Below are positions 7,923 through 15,153 of a DNA stretch of 19,498 bases, piece after piece (within the stretch, counting starts at the first letter, position 1; every line of letters starts with the position of its first letter). A program made the position numbers and the translations under genes. The notes beneath the pieces are model-generated. The model was not told the origin of the DNA. It saw only the letters and a list, made by a program, of their open reading frames with translations, and searched no databases. Origin of the DNA: Kiritimatiellales bacterium (GTDB lineage: Bacteria > Verrucomicrobiota > Kiritimatiellia > Kiritimatiellales > Pontiellaceae); the NCBI GenBank assembly GCA_021734595.1, contig JAIPIO010000023.1, positions 1 to 19,498 on the forward strand. Direction: 5' to 3'.

Positions 7923-9365
7923 ATGAACAGACACTTGAAATGGTTTTTACTGCCCATCGTTGGGGTGCTTTCCTCCTGCGCCATCTACGCCCCGTCGGAA
8001 CGTACCGCCTTGAGCAAAAATCTGCCGGCACAGTTCTCGCTCTACCCGGAAGAAGTTCCACTTCGGCAAGACTCAGGGCTGGCAGACCTTGAAAACCGCT
8101 GGTGGGAAAGTTTCCAATCCTTGGAACTCAATGGACTGATCGATGAAGCGCTGACCAACAGCCCGACCCTCCGGCAGTCGTGGGCGCGGCTGGCGCAGGC
8201 CGAAGCCATCGCCGTCAAAACCGGCGCCCCGCGCTACCCCGAGCTGGGCTACGCCGCCGGTGCCTCCGCCACCCGCCGCAGCAGCGTCGACCACGGCCAC
8301 ACCACCATCAATGACTATTCCCTTGGCCTGGCCGCCAACTATGAAGTCGATCTGTGGGGGCGCATCAAATCGGAAACCGAAGCGGCCGCGCTCGACCGCG
8401 AGGCGTCGCGTGAAGACGTCAACACCGCCGCCATCACCCTCGCCTCGCAGGTGGCGCTCCGCTGGAGCGGCATCGTCTCCCAGCGATTGCAAACCGATGT
8501 GATCCGCCGGCAGCTCGAATCCAACAAAACCTCGCTGGAGCTCGTCGAACTGCGCTTCCGCAAATCGCAGTCCAATGCGCTTGATGTCTATCAGCAGCGG
8601 CAGTCCGTGGCCGCCACCGAAGCGCTCATCCCGTTGGCGGATCTGCGCGAGGGCCTGCTGGCCAACGAGCTGGCGGCACTGCTCGGCCGCACCGATTTCC
8701 AATCATTGGAAATTGCCGACTCCAACCTTCCAATGGTTGGAGAAAAAATTCCAGCCACTGGAATTCCGGCGGACGTGCTGGCCAACCGCCCGGATGTGCG
8801 CCGCGCGGGTCTGCGGCTGCAGTCGACCGACTGGAGCGTGGGCGCCGCGCGGGCCGACCGCCTGCCCGCCATCCGGCTGAGTGCCTCCGCGGAATATACC
8901 GACAGCTCATTATCCGATCTTTTCGACAACTGGTATGCCAACCTGGCCGCCAGCTTGACCGGCCCGATCTTCGACGCCCACCGCCGCAAGGCGGAAGTGG
9001 AGCGTGTCCGGGCCGTGGCGGACGAACGGCTTGCCGCCTATCGCGAGACGGTAGTCAATGCCATCAAGGAGGTGGAAGATGCCTTGGTTTCGGAGCAGAA
9101 ACAGCGCAAATACATCGTTGCGCTCGACCGCAACCTGGCAATGAGCCGCAACGCCTACGACGAGGCCCTCAACCGCTACCGCAACGGCCTGAGCGAATAT
9201 CTGCCCGTGCTCGTCCAACTGGTCAGCCTGCAAAACCTCGAACGCACCCGCGTCGAAGCGCAGTACACCCTGCTTCAATACCGTATCAATCTGTTCCGGG
9301 CCCTCGGCGGAAGCTGGACCGACGAACTGCAAACCCCCTCTTCTGAAAGCGAGGACCAACCATGA
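7923..9365 (+). CDS. RND efflux outer-membrane factor, NodT/OprM-type lipoprotein (cassette B)
   Basis: A 480-residue TolC-like outer-membrane channel. I chose the ATG at 7923 over an in-frame ATG at 7878 because it directly begins a lipoprotein signal peptide (GVLSSC, lipidated Cys19) and has AAGGAA about 7 nt upstream. Family signatures are YEVDLWGRIKS (140-150), NRPDV (288-292) and LFRALGGSW near the end. It is roughly 43% identical to the cassette A protein over a central stretch that I aligned by eye. Two places look altered by palindromes: FQSLE at 64-68, where the cassette A protein has FGSEQ, and residues 259-281, the linker before NRPDV, encoded by three palindromes in a row. The reading frame is intact. 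ATGA overlap with the adaptor. Confidence 0.93.
   Translation: MNRHLKWFLLPIVGVLSSCAIYAPSERTALSKNLPAQFSLYPEEVPLRQDSGLADLENRWWESFQSLELNGLIDEALTNSPTLRQSWARLAQAEAIAVKTGAPRYPELGYAAGASATRRSSVDHGHTTINDYSLGLAANYEVDLWGRIKSETEAAALDREASREDVNTAAITLASQVALRWSGIVSQRLQTDVIRRQLESNKTSLELVELRFRKSQSNALDVYQQRQSVAATEALIPLADLREGLLANELAALLGRTDFQSLEIADSNLPMVGEKIPATGIPADVLANRPDVRRAGLRLQSTDWSVGAARADRLPAIRLSASAEYTDSSLSDLFDNWYANLAASLTGPIFDAHRRKAEVERVRAVADERLAAYRETVVNAIKEVEDALVSEQKQRKYIVALDRNLAMSRNAYDEALNRYRNGLSEYLPVLVQLVSLQNLERTRVEAQYTLLQYRINLFRALGGSWTDELQTPSSESEDQP
8112..8126. repeat. TTCCAA/TTGGAA palindrome inside outer-membrane factor gene
   Basis: Perfect six-base arms, TTCCAATCCTTGGAA, in frame as Phe-Gln-Ser-Leu-Glu (residues 64-68). 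The cassette A paralogue has FGSEQ at this spot. Confidence 0.6.
8697..8763. repeat. Three TTCCAA/TTGGAA-type palindromes in coding sequence
   Basis: TTCCAATCATTGGAA (8697-8711, perfect), TTCCAATGGTTGGAG (8728-8742) and TTCCAGCCACTGGAA (8749-8763) lie within 67 nt. The first two are 31 nt apart, the same spacing as in the intergenic elements. They encode residues 259-281 of the outer-membrane factor, a variable linker before the NRPDV motif, without breaking the frame. The linker is about as long as in the cassette A paralogue. Confidence 0.65.
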
Positions 9366-10576
9366 GCCTGTTGAAAAAATCCATCAAAATCATTGTTCCG
9401 ATTCTGATCGTCCTGATTGCCGTGATGATTGGGCGCATCATTATCACAACCACGAAGAAGCCGCAAAAGAAGCGGCCGCAAAAGACCGCCTATACCGTGG
9501 CGGTCCAACCGCTCAAGGCCGGCAGTCAGGCCGTAAAGCTGAAAGCCACCGGCACGGTGGCGCCGGCCGTCGAGATTGCGCTGCGGACCCGCGTGGCCGG
9601 CGAGATTGTTGAAGTGGCCCCCGAATTCATCGATGGGGGAGCCTTTCAACAGGGCGAGGTGATGCTGAAGATCGACCCGATCGACTACCAGTTGGCACTG
9701 GAACTGAAAAAAGCGGCACTGGCCGAAGCCGAGTACCAACTCCAGCTTGAAAAAGGCCAGGGCGAAATCGCCGCGCGCGAATGGGAACTGCTGGGTCCGG
9801 ACGATAACTCCTCCAAAGCCGACCGCTCGCTGGCGCTGCGCGTGCCCCACCTGAAATACCGAACCGCCAAGCTTGAAGCCGCCAAGGCCGAACTGGAAAA
9901 TGCCAAACTCGACCTGGCCCGCACCCAAATCCGCGCCCCCTTCAATGCGGTGGTCGTTGAACGCAAAACCGACCTCGGCACGCAGGCGGCCATACAGGAT
10001 GCGCTGGCCACACTGGCGGGATCGGATCGGTTCTATGTGCGGGCATCCATCCCGGTCGACCGACTGAAGTGGATCAAATGCGACCCCGATAATGGCTCCC
10101 TTGTCACCGTCACCCGCATCACCGGCGATGTTCGCCAAGGCCGTGCGATCCGCCTGGAAAGCGCCCTCGAAGAAAAGGGGCGCATGGCCCGGGTAATCGT
10201 TGCCGTCGAAAACCCAACGCAGGGCGAACACCCGATGCTGCTGAATGAATACGTGCACATCGAGATCGAAGGCAACCCCATTGAAAAAGCCTACCATATC
10301 CCGCGCGTGGCCCTGCACGGCGACCGGCAGGTCTGGCTGGCATCACCGGAAAACACCCTCGAAATCCGCGACGTCGAAGTCGGTTGGCGCGATGCCACCG
10401 ATGTCATTGTCACCGGCGGGCTCAACAACGGGGAGCGCTTGATTCTCACCAACCTCTCGACTCCGGTCAACGGCATGAAACTCCGCATTGAGGGCGACCC
10501 TGTTCCTGAAGAAAAAGGCAAGGGCCAAGGTGCCGGCAAGGGCAAACAAGGCAAAGGATCCAAGAGCAATGAATAA
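9362..10576 (+). CDS. RND efflux periplasmic adaptor, HlyD/AcrA family (cassette B)
   Basis: A 404-residue membrane-fusion protein. The N-terminus has two lysines and a hydrophobic helix (about residues 8-30), then a Lys/Pro-rich stretch (KKPQKKRPQK). The first lipoyl half is around GTVAPAVEIALRTRVAGEI; the region of about 100-185 is Ala/Glu/Lys-rich with coiled-coil character (KAALAEAEYQLQLEKGQGE); the second lipoyl half is LARTQIRAPFNAVVV. A beta-barrel and membrane-proximal domain follow. The C-terminus is a low-complexity Gly/Lys tail (EKGKGQGAGKGKQGKGSK). It is homologous to the cassette A adaptor but clearly diverged. It overlaps the upstream gene by ATGA and the RND gene by 8 nt, so all three are likely translated together. 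Confidence 0.93.
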   Translation: MSLLKKSIKIIVPILIVLIAVMIGRIIITTTKKPQKKRPQKTAYTVAVQPLKAGSQAVKLKATGTVAPAVEIALRTRVAGEIVEVAPEFIDGGAFQQGEVMLKIDPIDYQLALELKKAALAEAEYQLQLEKGQGEIAAREWELLGPDDNSSKADRSLALRVPHLKYRTAKLEAAKAELENAKLDLARTQIRAPFNAVVVERKTDLGTQAAIQDALATLAGSDRFYVRASIPVDRLKWIKCDPDNGSLVTVTRITGDVRQGRAIRLESALEEKGRMARVIVAVENPTQGEHPMLLNEYVHIEIEGNPIEKAYHIPRVALHGDRQVWLASPENTLEIRDVEVGWRDATDVIVTGGLNNGERLILTNLSTPVNGMKLRIEGDPVPEEKGKGQGAGKGKQGKGSKSNE

Positions 10577-13500
10577 AAATCCCATGCTCCCCGGTCGGGA
10601 GCGCCGGGGCCCCATTTCGTGGATGACCCGCAACCCCGTTGCCGCCAATATCATTATGCTGATCCTGATTCTCGGCGGCCTCATCCAGGCGTTCAACGTC
10701 AAACAGGAATTCCTGCCGAACGCCGACCTCGATCTGGTGACGGTCTCCGTCCCCTACCCCGGCGCCAGCCCGGAAGAGGTCGAACAGGCCATTGTGCTGG
10801 CAGTGGAAGAAGCGGTGCGCGGACTCGACGGCGTCGAGGAAGTATCGGCCAGCGCCCGCGAAGGCAGCGGCTCGGTAGTCGTGGAGGTGATGCCCGGCTA
10901 CGACCTCGGTCGGATGTCGCAGGATATTCAAAGCGAAGTGGATCGAATCAGGACCTTTCCGGAGGATGCCGAGGAACCGATCATCACCATCAGCTCGATC
11001 CGCCGCGAAGTGCTGGCCGTGATCGTTTCCGCCGATACCGCCGATACCGTTTTACGGGAAGTCACCGAACAGGTGCGCGACAGCCTGATCCAATCGCCGG
11101 GCATCACGCAGGTGGAGCTTTCCAATGTCCGGAACTTTGAAATTTCCATCGAAATTCCGCAGGATTCGCTGCGCGCCTATAATCTAACGATCCAGGATGT
11201 GGCGGATATTATTGCCCGCGCATCCGTCGAACTACCCGGCGGCGGCATGAAAACCACCAGCGGCGAAATCCTCGTCCGCGTCCGCGACCGCCGCGACTAC
11301 GGCGAACAGTTCGGCAAGATTCCGTTGATCACCGGAGCCGACGGCACACAGGTCCTGCTTGAAGATGTCGCCACCATCCGCGACAAGTTCGACGACTCGG
11401 ATAAATTCTCCTACTACAACGGGAAACCCGCGCTGACGATGGACGTCTACCGCATCGGCAAGGAAACCCCCATCACCGTCGAAGAATCCGTGCTTGAAGT
11501 GCTTGAGCAACTGCGAGCAACCCTCCCGGACGGAATCGAGCTGGAAATCTGGAATAGCCGCGCCGACATGTTCCGCCAGCGGATGAACCTGCTGTTGCGC
11601 AACGGCATGCTCGGATTGATCCTCGTGTTCATCGTGCTCGGCTTCTTCCTGGAAATGCGCTTGGCCTTCTGGGTCATGCTCGGGATCCCGATCTCGTTCC
11701 TCGGCACCATCCTGATTATGCCGGCCATGGATGTGAGCATCAGCATGGTCTCCATGTTTGCCTTCATCCTCGCGCTCGGGATTGTGGTGGACGACGCCAT
11801 CGTCGTCGGGGAAAACATCTACCACAACCACCAGAACGGCATGCCGTTCCTGCGGGCCGCCGTGGTGGGTGCCCGCCAGATAGCCATGCCGGTCACGTTC
11901 AGTATTCTCACCAACATCGTGGCCTTCATGCCGCTCTATTTCGTGCCCGGCGTCATGGGCAAGATTTTCAGCGCCATACCGCTCGTCGTCTGCTCCACAT
12001 TCGTGATTTCGCTGGTAGAAGCAATGTTTGTACTGCCCGCCCACCTAGGCCATCAGAAAGACCTGAAGAAGCCGCACGCCCTCCACCGAATGCAACAGCG
12101 CTTCGGCAACGCCTTCACGCGGTTCATCCGCGAAAAATACGGCCCGTTCCTCGACTACACCCTGCGGCGCCGGTACCTCACGGTAGCCATTGGCTTGTTC
12201 GTGCTGATCATCACCATCAGCCATGTGAAAAGCGGGCGCATGGGATTCGAGCTCTTTCCCAGTGTCGAGTCCGACGTCGCCCTCTGCGCCTTCAAGCTGC
12301 CGTATGGATCGCCCGTGGAAAAAACCAAGGCCATTCACGACCGGATTCTCAAAGCCGGTGAAGCACTTGTCCAGGAAATTGAAGAAGAGGCCGGGCGCCC
12401 GCAGATCAAGGGCTACATCTCCCACATCGGCACCGGCGGGAGAGACGTTACCGGAGGGCATAGCGGATCGATCACCTTCGACTTGGTCGACGCCGATGTG
12501 CGCCCCGTTTCCACCGCCGACTTCGTGCAGCGCTGGCGCCAGAAAGCCGGCCCGATCACCGGCATCGATACAGTCCGCTTTCGGGACGACAGCGGAGGCC
12601 CCGGCGGCGGCAGTGATGCGCTGACCGTCGAGCTTGCGCACCGCGATATCGGCGTACTTGAAAAAGCCAGTACCGATCTGGCCGAGGCGCTGAGCGAATA
12701 TTCCATCGTCAGCGATATCGACGATGGCTTCACCCCCGGCAAGCCGCAGATCGACTTTACGCTGAAACCCGAAGGCCGCAGCCTGGGGCTGACCTCGTTC
12801 GGCGTCGCTCGACAGGTACGCAATGCCTATTATGGTTCGGAAGCCATCCGTCAGCAGCGCGGCCGCAACGAAATCAAGGTCATGATGCGCCTGCCCGAGA
12901 CCGAACGCGAAACCGAGTTCAGCCTTGAATCAATGATTATCCGTACGCCGTCCGGTATCGAAGTGCCGCTGAGGGAAGTGGTCACCATGGAGCGCGGCCG
13001 TGCCTATACCACCATCAGCCGCCGCAACGGTCGGCGCACCGTTACCGTTTCAGGAAACGTCACCCCAAAGAGCAAGGCGGAGTTGGTGCTCTCCGATATG
13101 ACCGCCGAAATGCTGCCCGCGCTTCAGGAAAAATATCCAGGGCTCTCCTACTCCTTTGAAGGCCGCCAAGCGGACCAACGCGAAAGTGTGGCGGGACTGA
13201 TCAAAGGCCTGCTTGGTGCGATCATCCTGATCTACGTCATTCTCGCCATACCGTTCAAGAGCTACAGCCAGCCGCTGATCATTATGGTCAGTATTCCGTT
13301 CGGAATCGTCGGGGCCGTGATCGGCCACCTGCTGATGGGCTACAGCCTAAGCGTGATCAGCATCTTCGGAATTGTGGCGCTCTCCGGGGTGGTGGTGAAC
13401 GACTCGCTGGTGCTGATCGATTTCTTCAACCAAAAACGCCGGGAGGGGCTCAGCGTGCACGACTCCATCATGACCGCCGGCATCCAGCGGTTCCGACCGA

Positions 13501-13718
13501 TCATTCTTACCACCCTCACCACCTTCGGCGGGCTGACGCCCATGATCTTTGAAACCTCGCGCCAGGCCAAGTTCCTGATCCCGATGGCGATCTCGCTCGG
13601 CTTCGGCATTCTGTTTGCCACCGGCATCACGCTGCTGCTGATCCCGTCGCTCACCATGATCCTCGAAGACCTCGGCAACCTGCGAAGACGCGTTGGCGCA
13701 TGGCAGGATTCCGAGTAG
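10569..13718 (+). CDS. RND-family efflux permease, AcrB/HAE1-like (cassette B)
   Basis: A 1049-residue proton-driven inner-membrane pump. An in-frame ATG exists at 10488, but I prefer 10569: it gives the normal RND N-terminus (RRGPISWMTRNPVAANIIM), has AAAGGA upstream, and overlaps the adaptor by only 8 nt; the longer form would add 27 basic residues and overlap by 89 nt. The proton-relay pair is Asp408-Asp409 in GIVVDDAIVVGEN. Helix 10 reads SGVVVNDSL (939-947), again lacking the AcrB Lys940 equivalent. Two large periplasmic loops and twelve membrane helices are apparent from the hydropathy pattern. By eye it is about half identical to the cassette A permease in its N-terminal part. The stop is followed directly by a palindrome. 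Confidence 0.95.
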   Translation: MNKNPMLPGRERRGPISWMTRNPVAANIIMLILILGGLIQAFNVKQEFLPNADLDLVTVSVPYPGASPEEVEQAIVLAVEEAVRGLDGVEEVSASAREGSGSVVVEVMPGYDLGRMSQDIQSEVDRIRTFPEDAEEPIITISSIRREVLAVIVSADTADTVLREVTEQVRDSLIQSPGITQVELSNVRNFEISIEIPQDSLRAYNLTIQDVADIIARASVELPGGGMKTTSGEILVRVRDRRDYGEQFGKIPLITGADGTQVLLEDVATIRDKFDDSDKFSYYNGKPALTMDVYRIGKETPITVEESVLEVLEQLRATLPDGIELEIWNSRADMFRQRMNLLLRNGMLGLILVFIVLGFFLEMRLAFWVMLGIPISFLGTILIMPAMDVSISMVSMFAFILALGIVVDDAIVVGENIYHNHQNGMPFLRAAVVGARQIAMPVTFSILTNIVAFMPLYFVPGVMGKIFSAIPLVVCSTFVISLVEAMFVLPAHLGHQKDLKKPHALHRMQQRFGNAFTRFIREKYGPFLDYTLRRRYLTVAIGLFVLIITISHVKSGRMGFELFPSVESDVALCAFKLPYGSPVEKTKAIHDRILKAGEALVQEIEEEAGRPQIKGYISHIGTGGRDVTGGHSGSITFDLVDADVRPVSTADFVQRWRQKAGPITGIDTVRFRDDSGGPGGGSDALTVELAHRDIGVLEKASTDLAEALSEYSIVSDIDDGFTPGKPQIDFTLKPEGRSLGLTSFGVARQVRNAYYGSEAIRQQRGRNEIKVMMRLPETERETEFSLESMIIRTPSGIEVPLREVVTMERGRAYTTISRRNGRRTVTVSGNVTPKSKAELVLSDMTAEMLPALQEKYPGLSYSFEGRQADQRESVAGLIKGLLGAIILIYVILAIPFKSYSQPLIIMVSIPFGIVGAVIGHLLMGYSLSVISIFGIVALSGVVVNDSLVLIDFFNQKRREGLSVHDSIMTAGIQRFRPIILTTLTTFGGLTPMIFETSRQAKFLIPMAISLGFGILFATGITLLLIPSLTMILEDLGNLRRRVGAWQDSE

Positions 13719-13720
13719 GC

Positions 13721-13735
13721 TTCCAATGATTGGAA
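13721..13735. repeat. TTCCAA/TTGGAA palindrome forming the RND-MATE spacer and Shine-Dalgarno
   Basis: TTCCAATGATTGGAA starts 2 nt after the RND stop (13718) and ends 4 nt before the MATE ATG (13740). Its right arm plus the next two bases give GGAAGG (13732-13737), the only Shine-Dalgarno-like sequence for the MATE gene. Folded as RNA it would be a 6-bp stem with a 3-nt loop that hides the ribosome site. Cassette A has no spacer at this junction. Confidence 0.75.
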
Positions 13736-13739
13736 GGCC

Positions 13740-15062
13740 ATGAGCAAGCTCCTCAAAGGAAGCGTCGTTGCGCACCTGACGCGGCTGACGATTCCAAGCA
13801 TTGGCGGTATGCTGGCGATCATGGTGTTCAACCTGACCGACACGTGGTTCGTCTCGCGACTGGGCACCGACGAGCTGGCGGCGATGGGCTTCACCTTTGC
13901 GGTGGTAATGATTGTCGGCGCACTGGCGATGGGTTTTTCATCCGGCGCGGCCTCCATCATCACCCGGGCACTGGGTGCCGGAAACCGCGCGTTGGCGAGC
14001 CGCACCGTTGCCGACGGACTCTTCCTGACCATTCTCGGAACCCTGATTGTCAGCATCATCGGTTATTTCACCATCAACCCGCTCTTTTCCCTGCTGGGCG
14101 CAAAGGGCCGCGTACTGGTGTTGGTGCATGAATACATGGCGGTCTGGTATATCGGGGCCGTGGCCGCCATCATACCCCCCGTCAGCGACGGCTGCCTGCG
14201 CGCGGCGGGAGACGTGATACGCCCCATGATCGTCATGTGCACCGCGGCGTTGCTCAACATCCTCCTGGATCCGATTCTTATTTTCGGCTGGGGACCGTTC
14301 CCGACCATGGGAATGCGTGGGGCGGCCCTCGCCACGCTCATCGCCCGGATCATTGCGATGCTGGCCTCGCTCGGATTTCTGCACTTCAAACATGGCTTGA
14401 TTGACTGGAGCCGCCCGCATATCTCGGACACGCTGCGCTCCTGGAAGGAAATCATCCGGCTTGGCATTCCCGCCGCGCTGACGCAGGCGCTCAATCCGAT
14501 CGCGCAGGGATTCTACATCCGCCTCGCGGCGGGCGTCGGCGGGGTTCAGGCCGTGGCGGCGATGGCCACCGGCACGCGGATCGAAGCCTTTCTGCTCATC
14601 CTGGCCTTCTCCTACGGCATCGCGCTCGTTCCGTTCGTTGGCCACAACCATGGAGCGGAAGAGCACCACCGGGTTCAGGAGGCGCGGCGCCTCAGCACCC
14701 GCTTCGCGCTGATCTATTCCGCGGCCGCGCTGATTCTGCTGCTGCCCCTCGCGCGATTCGTTTCCGGCTGGTTCAGCGACGATCCCGAAATCATTCGCCT
14801 CAGCACCATCTATCTGCTGATTTCCGTTCTCGGGATGACGGGAGGGTTGGTCAGCATGTGGATGAGCCAGCTACTCACGGTCATCGGAAAGCCGCGGCCC
14901 GTCATGACCATCAATCTCACGCGCGTGTTTCTTCTGATCATGCCGTTGAGTCTGCTGGGCAGCCACCTTTTCGGCTTTACCGGCCTCGTAGCGGGCCTCA
15001 CGCTCGGCAACCTGCTCTCCGGCATCCAGGCTTATTTTATCACCCGCACCCAGCTCCGCTAA
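13740..15062 (+). CDS. MATE-family efflux transporter (cassette B)
   Basis: A 440-residue MATE transporter, collinear without gaps with the cassette A protein and about 81% identical. The differences cluster in residues 301-360 (23 of 60), while the N-terminal 60 residues differ at only five. FNLTDTWFVSRLG with Asp34 is retained. Twelve hydrophobic segments are apparent. It is likely to export organic cations or similar compounds by Na+ or H+ antiport; the substrate is not known. Unlike the cassette A gene it does not overlap the RND gene but is separated by a 21-nt spacer dominated by a palindrome that also provides its Shine-Dalgarno. A three-palindrome element starts 7 nt after the stop. 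Confidence 0.94.
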   Translation: MSKLLKGSVVAHLTRLTIPSIGGMLAIMVFNLTDTWFVSRLGTDELAAMGFTFAVVMIVGALAMGFSSGAASIITRALGAGNRALASRTVADGLFLTILGTLIVSIIGYFTINPLFSLLGAKGRVLVLVHEYMAVWYIGAVAAIIPPVSDGCLRAAGDVIRPMIVMCTAALLNILLDPILIFGWGPFPTMGMRGAALATLIARIIAMLASLGFLHFKHGLIDWSRPHISDTLRSWKEIIRLGIPAALTQALNPIAQGFYIRLAAGVGGVQAVAAMATGTRIEAFLLILAFSYGIALVPFVGHNHGAEEHHRVQEARRLSTRFALIYSAAALILLLPLARFVSGWFSDDPEIIRLSTIYLLISVLGMTGGLVSMWMSQLLTVIGKPRPVMTINLTRVFLLIMPLSLLGSHLFGFTGLVAGLTLGNLLSGIQAYFITRTQLR

Positions 15063-15069
15063 AGGCCGG

Positions 15070-15147
15070 TTCCAATCATTGGAAGTTTGCTTTCCTTTTC
15101 TTCCAAGGTCTGGAAGACTCGCCCGCGAAACATTCCAAAGATTGGAA
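15070..15147. repeat. Three-palindrome intergenic element, copy 2
   Basis: TTCCAATCATTGGAA (15070-15084), TTCCAAGGTCTGGAA (15101-15115) and TTCCAAAGATTGGAA (15133-15147) are spaced 31 and 32 nt, with the first spacer GTTTGCTTTCCTTTTC identical to that of copy 1 at 7796-7873. Sites 1 and 3 have perfect arms. The last right arm, TTGGAAAA, lies 6 nt before the ATG of the SLC12-like gene (15154) and is its best Shine-Dalgarno candidate. This element fills almost the whole 91-nt gap between the two genes. Confidence 0.8.
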
Positions 15148-15153
15148 AATGCT

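Larger units (their letters stand above)
7923..15147 (+). repeat. Tandem cassette B: OMF-adaptor-RND-MATE plus palindrome element
   Basis: Second copy of the four-gene efflux unit described for 709-7873, with the same order and the same terminal three-palindrome element 7 nt after the MATE stop. It differs in having no regulator gene of its own, in carrying extra copies of the TTCCAA/TTGGAA palindrome inside the outer-membrane factor gene (8112 and 8697-8763), and in having one between the RND and MATE genes (13721-13735), where cassette A instead has an 8-nt gene overlap. It may be expressed by read-through from cassette A or from an unrecognised promoter in 7789-7922. Confidence 0.8.

Noticed and set aside
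10488..10568. Upstream ATG adding 27 residues to the cassette B RND permease
   Set aside because: It overlaps the adaptor tail-coding sequence in another frame, and the extension is basic and unlike RND N-termini.
15070..15147. CRISPR-like array
   Set aside because: Only three short palindromic units with 16-17-nt gaps, a conserved first gap and no cas genes.
15079..15153. Upstream ATG adding 25 residues to the SLC12-like protein
   Set aside because: The added residues are translated palindrome element (including FQRLEN) and precede a better ribosome site at 15154.
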